Assembly: GCA_020636135.1 (NCBI GenBank)
Contig: JACJYK010000001.1
Location: forward strand, 1,784,501 to 1,848,500
Direction of reading: 5' to 3'
Source: Lewinellaceae bacterium
GTDB taxonomy: Bacteria > Bacteroidota > Bacteroidia > Chitinophagales > Saprospiraceae
DNA length: 64,000 bases
Shown piece by piece: positions 61,812 through 64,000 of this stretch (positions are counted from its first letter, which is position 1; every line of letters starts with the position of its first letter). The notes under the pieces are model-generated. The model searched no databases, was not told the origin of the DNA, and saw nothing but the letters and a program-made list of their open reading frames with translations. A program made the position numbers and the translations under genes.

Positions 61812-64000
61812 ATGCACGCCTGGAAGAGATTCTGCCACTTTTCTATTGTAATCTACCTATTGATTTTTGCTGTTTCCAGTCAGGCTCAAAGCACGAGTGC
61901 CCTGAGAGACCTGGTTATTAAGGAAGCCGCCAAATCGTATGCAGCCAGTGACTTGTCGGAGTCCCAATTAAGTTATTCCTATGCAACGACTGGATTGAAC
62001 GTTACCCATGTTTATCTGCAACAATATTATCATGGGATACCTGTTTTTAACGGGGTTATCAATGCAGCAGTTCGAGGAGGCGAGGTAGTCCATTTCAATT
62101 CGACCTATGTGAAAGGGATGGAGCAGAGGGCAACTACCGACATGCGGATGATGACGGTCGCACAGGCTATGACTTATGCGGCAAACCATGTCCAGATGCA
62201 GCTTCCTTCCAATATGGGAACTGCTGAAATTACCTACAATGGCAATGGACTTCCGGTCAAATATTTATATGCTCCGGTACACGAAAATGAAGAACGACCT
62301 GCCGTAAACCTGTTTTGGTACCAGGATCCACAGAATGCCAAACAGGTTTATTTATGTTGGGAGGTGATTCTGGATGACCAGCCCAATCAAAACATTTGGC
62401 ACATCATGGTTGACGCTCACGACGGAACCATACTTGGTCAGTACGATGCCGTGATCAAGTGTTTTTCCGATGATGAACTGGGTATCCATGGAAACGAATC
62501 GGTACACACAACTCAGTCAACTCGAGTCAGTGCTCATGCGGACAATCGTACCAGCATTTTAGGCATAAACATGCCAGTGATGAGTGCTACCTACAATGTT
62601 TATGATGCACCGATTGAGTCTCCGAACTTTGGGAGTCGCAGCCTGGTCATGGATCCCTGGGACCGCAATGGGATGGGCAATCCGGCCGGGACGCTGATGT
62701 GGCATAACGATGGAACCAACATTTATACCTATACCCGGGGAAATAATGTTTATGCATACGAAGATACGTTGAACACGAATCCTGGATTACCTGCTACCGG
62801 TGTTTCGAACGGTCATTATTCTCCGGATGGAGGGATGACCTTTAATTTTGCTTTTCCGTTGAATCTGGCTAATCATCCCCGGACCAATGTGGATCCGGCT
62901 ATCACCAATCTTTTTTTCTGGAATAACCTGAATCACGATATTTTTTATCAATATGGTTTTGATGAACAGGCAGGTAACTTCCAGATAGATAACCTTGGTC
63001 GTGGAGGATCAGGTAACGATGCCGTGCGTGCTGAGGCCATGGATGGCTTTATCTCTCCGGGATCCAGGAACAATGCGAATTTCTTTACTCCGGACGATGG
63101 TCTGCCCCCCAGGATGCAAATGTTTGTATGGAACGTGCCACCTCCACCTTTGTTTACTATTTCCAGTCCTGCAAGCATAGCCGGAGATTATAAGGTGGTA
63201 GAAAGTGGTTTTAGCCCCAATAATAAACTGGCTAATGTTGGTCCTGTTTCAGGAGCGATCTATTACATAGGAGGAGAAGGATGTTCAGCCATGGATTATC
63301 CGGTTGCGCTGTCTGGGAAGATAGCCCTTATTGACCGGGGAACTTGTGCCTTTACGGTTAAAGTAAAATTTGCTCAGGATGCCGGAGCTATTGCGGCCAT
63401 TGTGGTTAATAATAATACTGGACTCCCAACAACGATGGGAGGCAATGATCCTTCGATCACCATTCCTGCCTTTATGATCAGTATGGCCGATGGGAGTCTT
63501 ATCAAGGCTCAAACCAACGGTACCGTAATGGCTTCAATGTCTCAGCCTGCTGGATTAGCTTTTAATCTGGGAGATTTGGACAATGGTGTTATCACCCATG
63601 AATACGGACACGGCATTTCCAACCGTCTGACCGGTGGCCCATTGAATTCCGGGTGTTTGGTTGTGAATGAGCAAATGGGGGAAGGATGGAGCGACTATTT
63701 TGCACTGATGTTAACGACAGACTGGACTATGGCCGCAGCCAACGATCGGCGACCCATAGGAACGTATGCACTGAATGAACAACCCGATGGTTTTGGAATC
63801 AGACCTTTTCCGTATTCCTATGACCTGTCCATCAATCCGGTAACTTATGCCGATCTGCCAAATGCCGCTTTATTGTCACTACCGCATGGCATAGGCACCG
63901 TATGGGCCAGCATGCTTTGGGACATGACCTGGAACATCATCAATATGCAGGGCGCAGATCCGGACATGTATCATGGTGTTGGAGGGAACAACATCGCATT
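61812..64000 (+). CDS. M36 (fungalysin-type) metallopeptidase with PA insert, partial
   Basis: Open from the ATG at 61812 to the window edge, 729 codons and unfinished. The signal peptide (MHAWKRFCHFSIVIYLLIF, cleavage near SSQAQ) is followed by a propeptide of the fungalysin/thermolysin (FTP) type (YSYATTGLNVTHVYLQQYY ... GIPVFNG). The catalytic domain starts near residue 255. A PA (protease-associated) domain is inserted at about residues 475-575 (GKIALIDRGTCAFTVKVKFA). The zinc motif HEYGH is at residues 596-600, and the third ligand is in GEGWSDYFAL (E624). This is an extracellular gluzincin that degrades proteins. Relatives in this phylum end in a T9SS sorting domain, which would lie beyond the window. 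Confidence 0.92.
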   Translation, partial: MHAWKRFCHFSIVIYLLIFAVSSQAQSTSALRDLVIKEAAKSYAASDLSESQLSYSYATTGLNVTHVYLQQYYHGIPVFNGVINAAVRGGEVVHFNSTYVKGMEQRATTDMRMMTVAQAMTYAANHVQMQLPSNMGTAEITYNGNGLPVKYLYAPVHENEERPAVNLFWYQDPQNAKQVYLCWEVILDDQPNQNIWHIMVDAHDGTILGQYDAVIKCFSDDELGIHGNESVHTTQSTRVSAHADNRTSILGINMPVMSATYNVYDAPIESPNFGSRSLVMDPWDRNGMGNPAGTLMWHNDGTNIYTYTRGNNVYAYEDTLNTNPGLPATGVSNGHYSPDGGMTFNFAFPLNLANHPRTNVDPAITNLFFWNNLNHDIFYQYGFDEQAGNFQIDNLGRGGSGNDAVRAEAMDGFISPGSRNNANFFTPDDGLPPRMQMFVWNVPPPPLFTISSPASIAGDYKVVESGFSPNNKLANVGPVSGAIYYIGGEGCSAMDYPVALSGKIALIDRGTCAFTVKVKFAQDAGAIAAIVVNNNTGLPTTMGGNDPSITIPAFMISMADGSLIKAQTNGTVMASMSQPAGLAFNLGDLDNGVITHEYGHGISNRLTGGPLNSGCLVVNEQMGEGWSDYFALMLTTDWTMAAANDRRPIGTYALNEQPDGFGIRPFPYSYDLSINPVTYADLPNAALLSLPHGIGTVWASMLWDMTWNIINMQGADPDMYHGVGGNNIA

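Overview
The window is a chromosomal segment of a member of the Bacteroidota, most likely Saprospirales or a close relative (inference). The support is type IX secretion (T9SS) C-terminal sorting domains of both type A and type B, PKD and HYR-like giant surface proteins, a roughly 310-residue NusB, DUF1599 next to a BT_3928-type DoxX protein, and several TAnnTTTG promoter elements. Most genes are housekeeping or general surface functions. I see no phage, insertion sequence, CRISPR array or rRNA.

Positions 1-41000 form an ordinary gene mosaic. In order: a TackOD1/degenerate GGDEF protein overlapping a membrane glycosyltransferase; dihydrolipoamide dehydrogenase; a WG-repeat lipoprotein; a structured 520-base spacer; a PLP decarboxylase; a macrodomain hydrolase coupled to coaD; P5C dehydrogenase; a secreted metzincin; tRNA-Thr(CGT); biotin carboxylase; an outer-membrane barrel with a large TPR protein; ornithine aminotransferase; coaE; a 1839-residue PKD protein with a type B sorting domain; a YigZ protein and a sarcosine/N-methyltryptophan oxidase; DUF1599 and DoxX/thioredoxin-like proteins; nusB, guaA and a PBP1-like lipoprotein; an aminotransferase; a second GT2; acyl-CoA carboxylase beta; and a GH3 glucosidase with a clear promoter, operator-like palindrome and terminator.

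Positions 41100-61540 are the striking part. Three consecutive same-strand genes encode surface proteins of about 2000-2200 residues with a shared plan: a different N-terminal head in each (lamin-tail domains; a 107-residue unrecognised tandem repeat; a unique domain plus 80-residue HYR-like tandem repeats), then a homologous cysteine-rich trunk of about 1270-1375 residues, then a T9SS type A sorting domain. The trunks of genes 2 and 3 stay collinear without net indels over about 3.9 kb and include a run of about 446 identical bases, mixed with short diverged patches. This is the pattern expected from recent gene conversion. Each gene is followed by extra copies of its own last codons and stop codon, each copy joined to a hairpin (90-base period after gene 1). 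Gene 2 carries an in-frame TAA just after its signal peptide, at a position where the adjacent homologous repeat has a tyrosine codon.

The window ends inside an M36 fungalysin-type metallopeptidase with a PA insert, probably another T9SS cargo. The three-gene cluster looks like a head-swapping, trunk-homogenising surface-protein family with recombination-prone 3' cassettes; the mechanism is inference. All identities and counts were read by eye, not computed.
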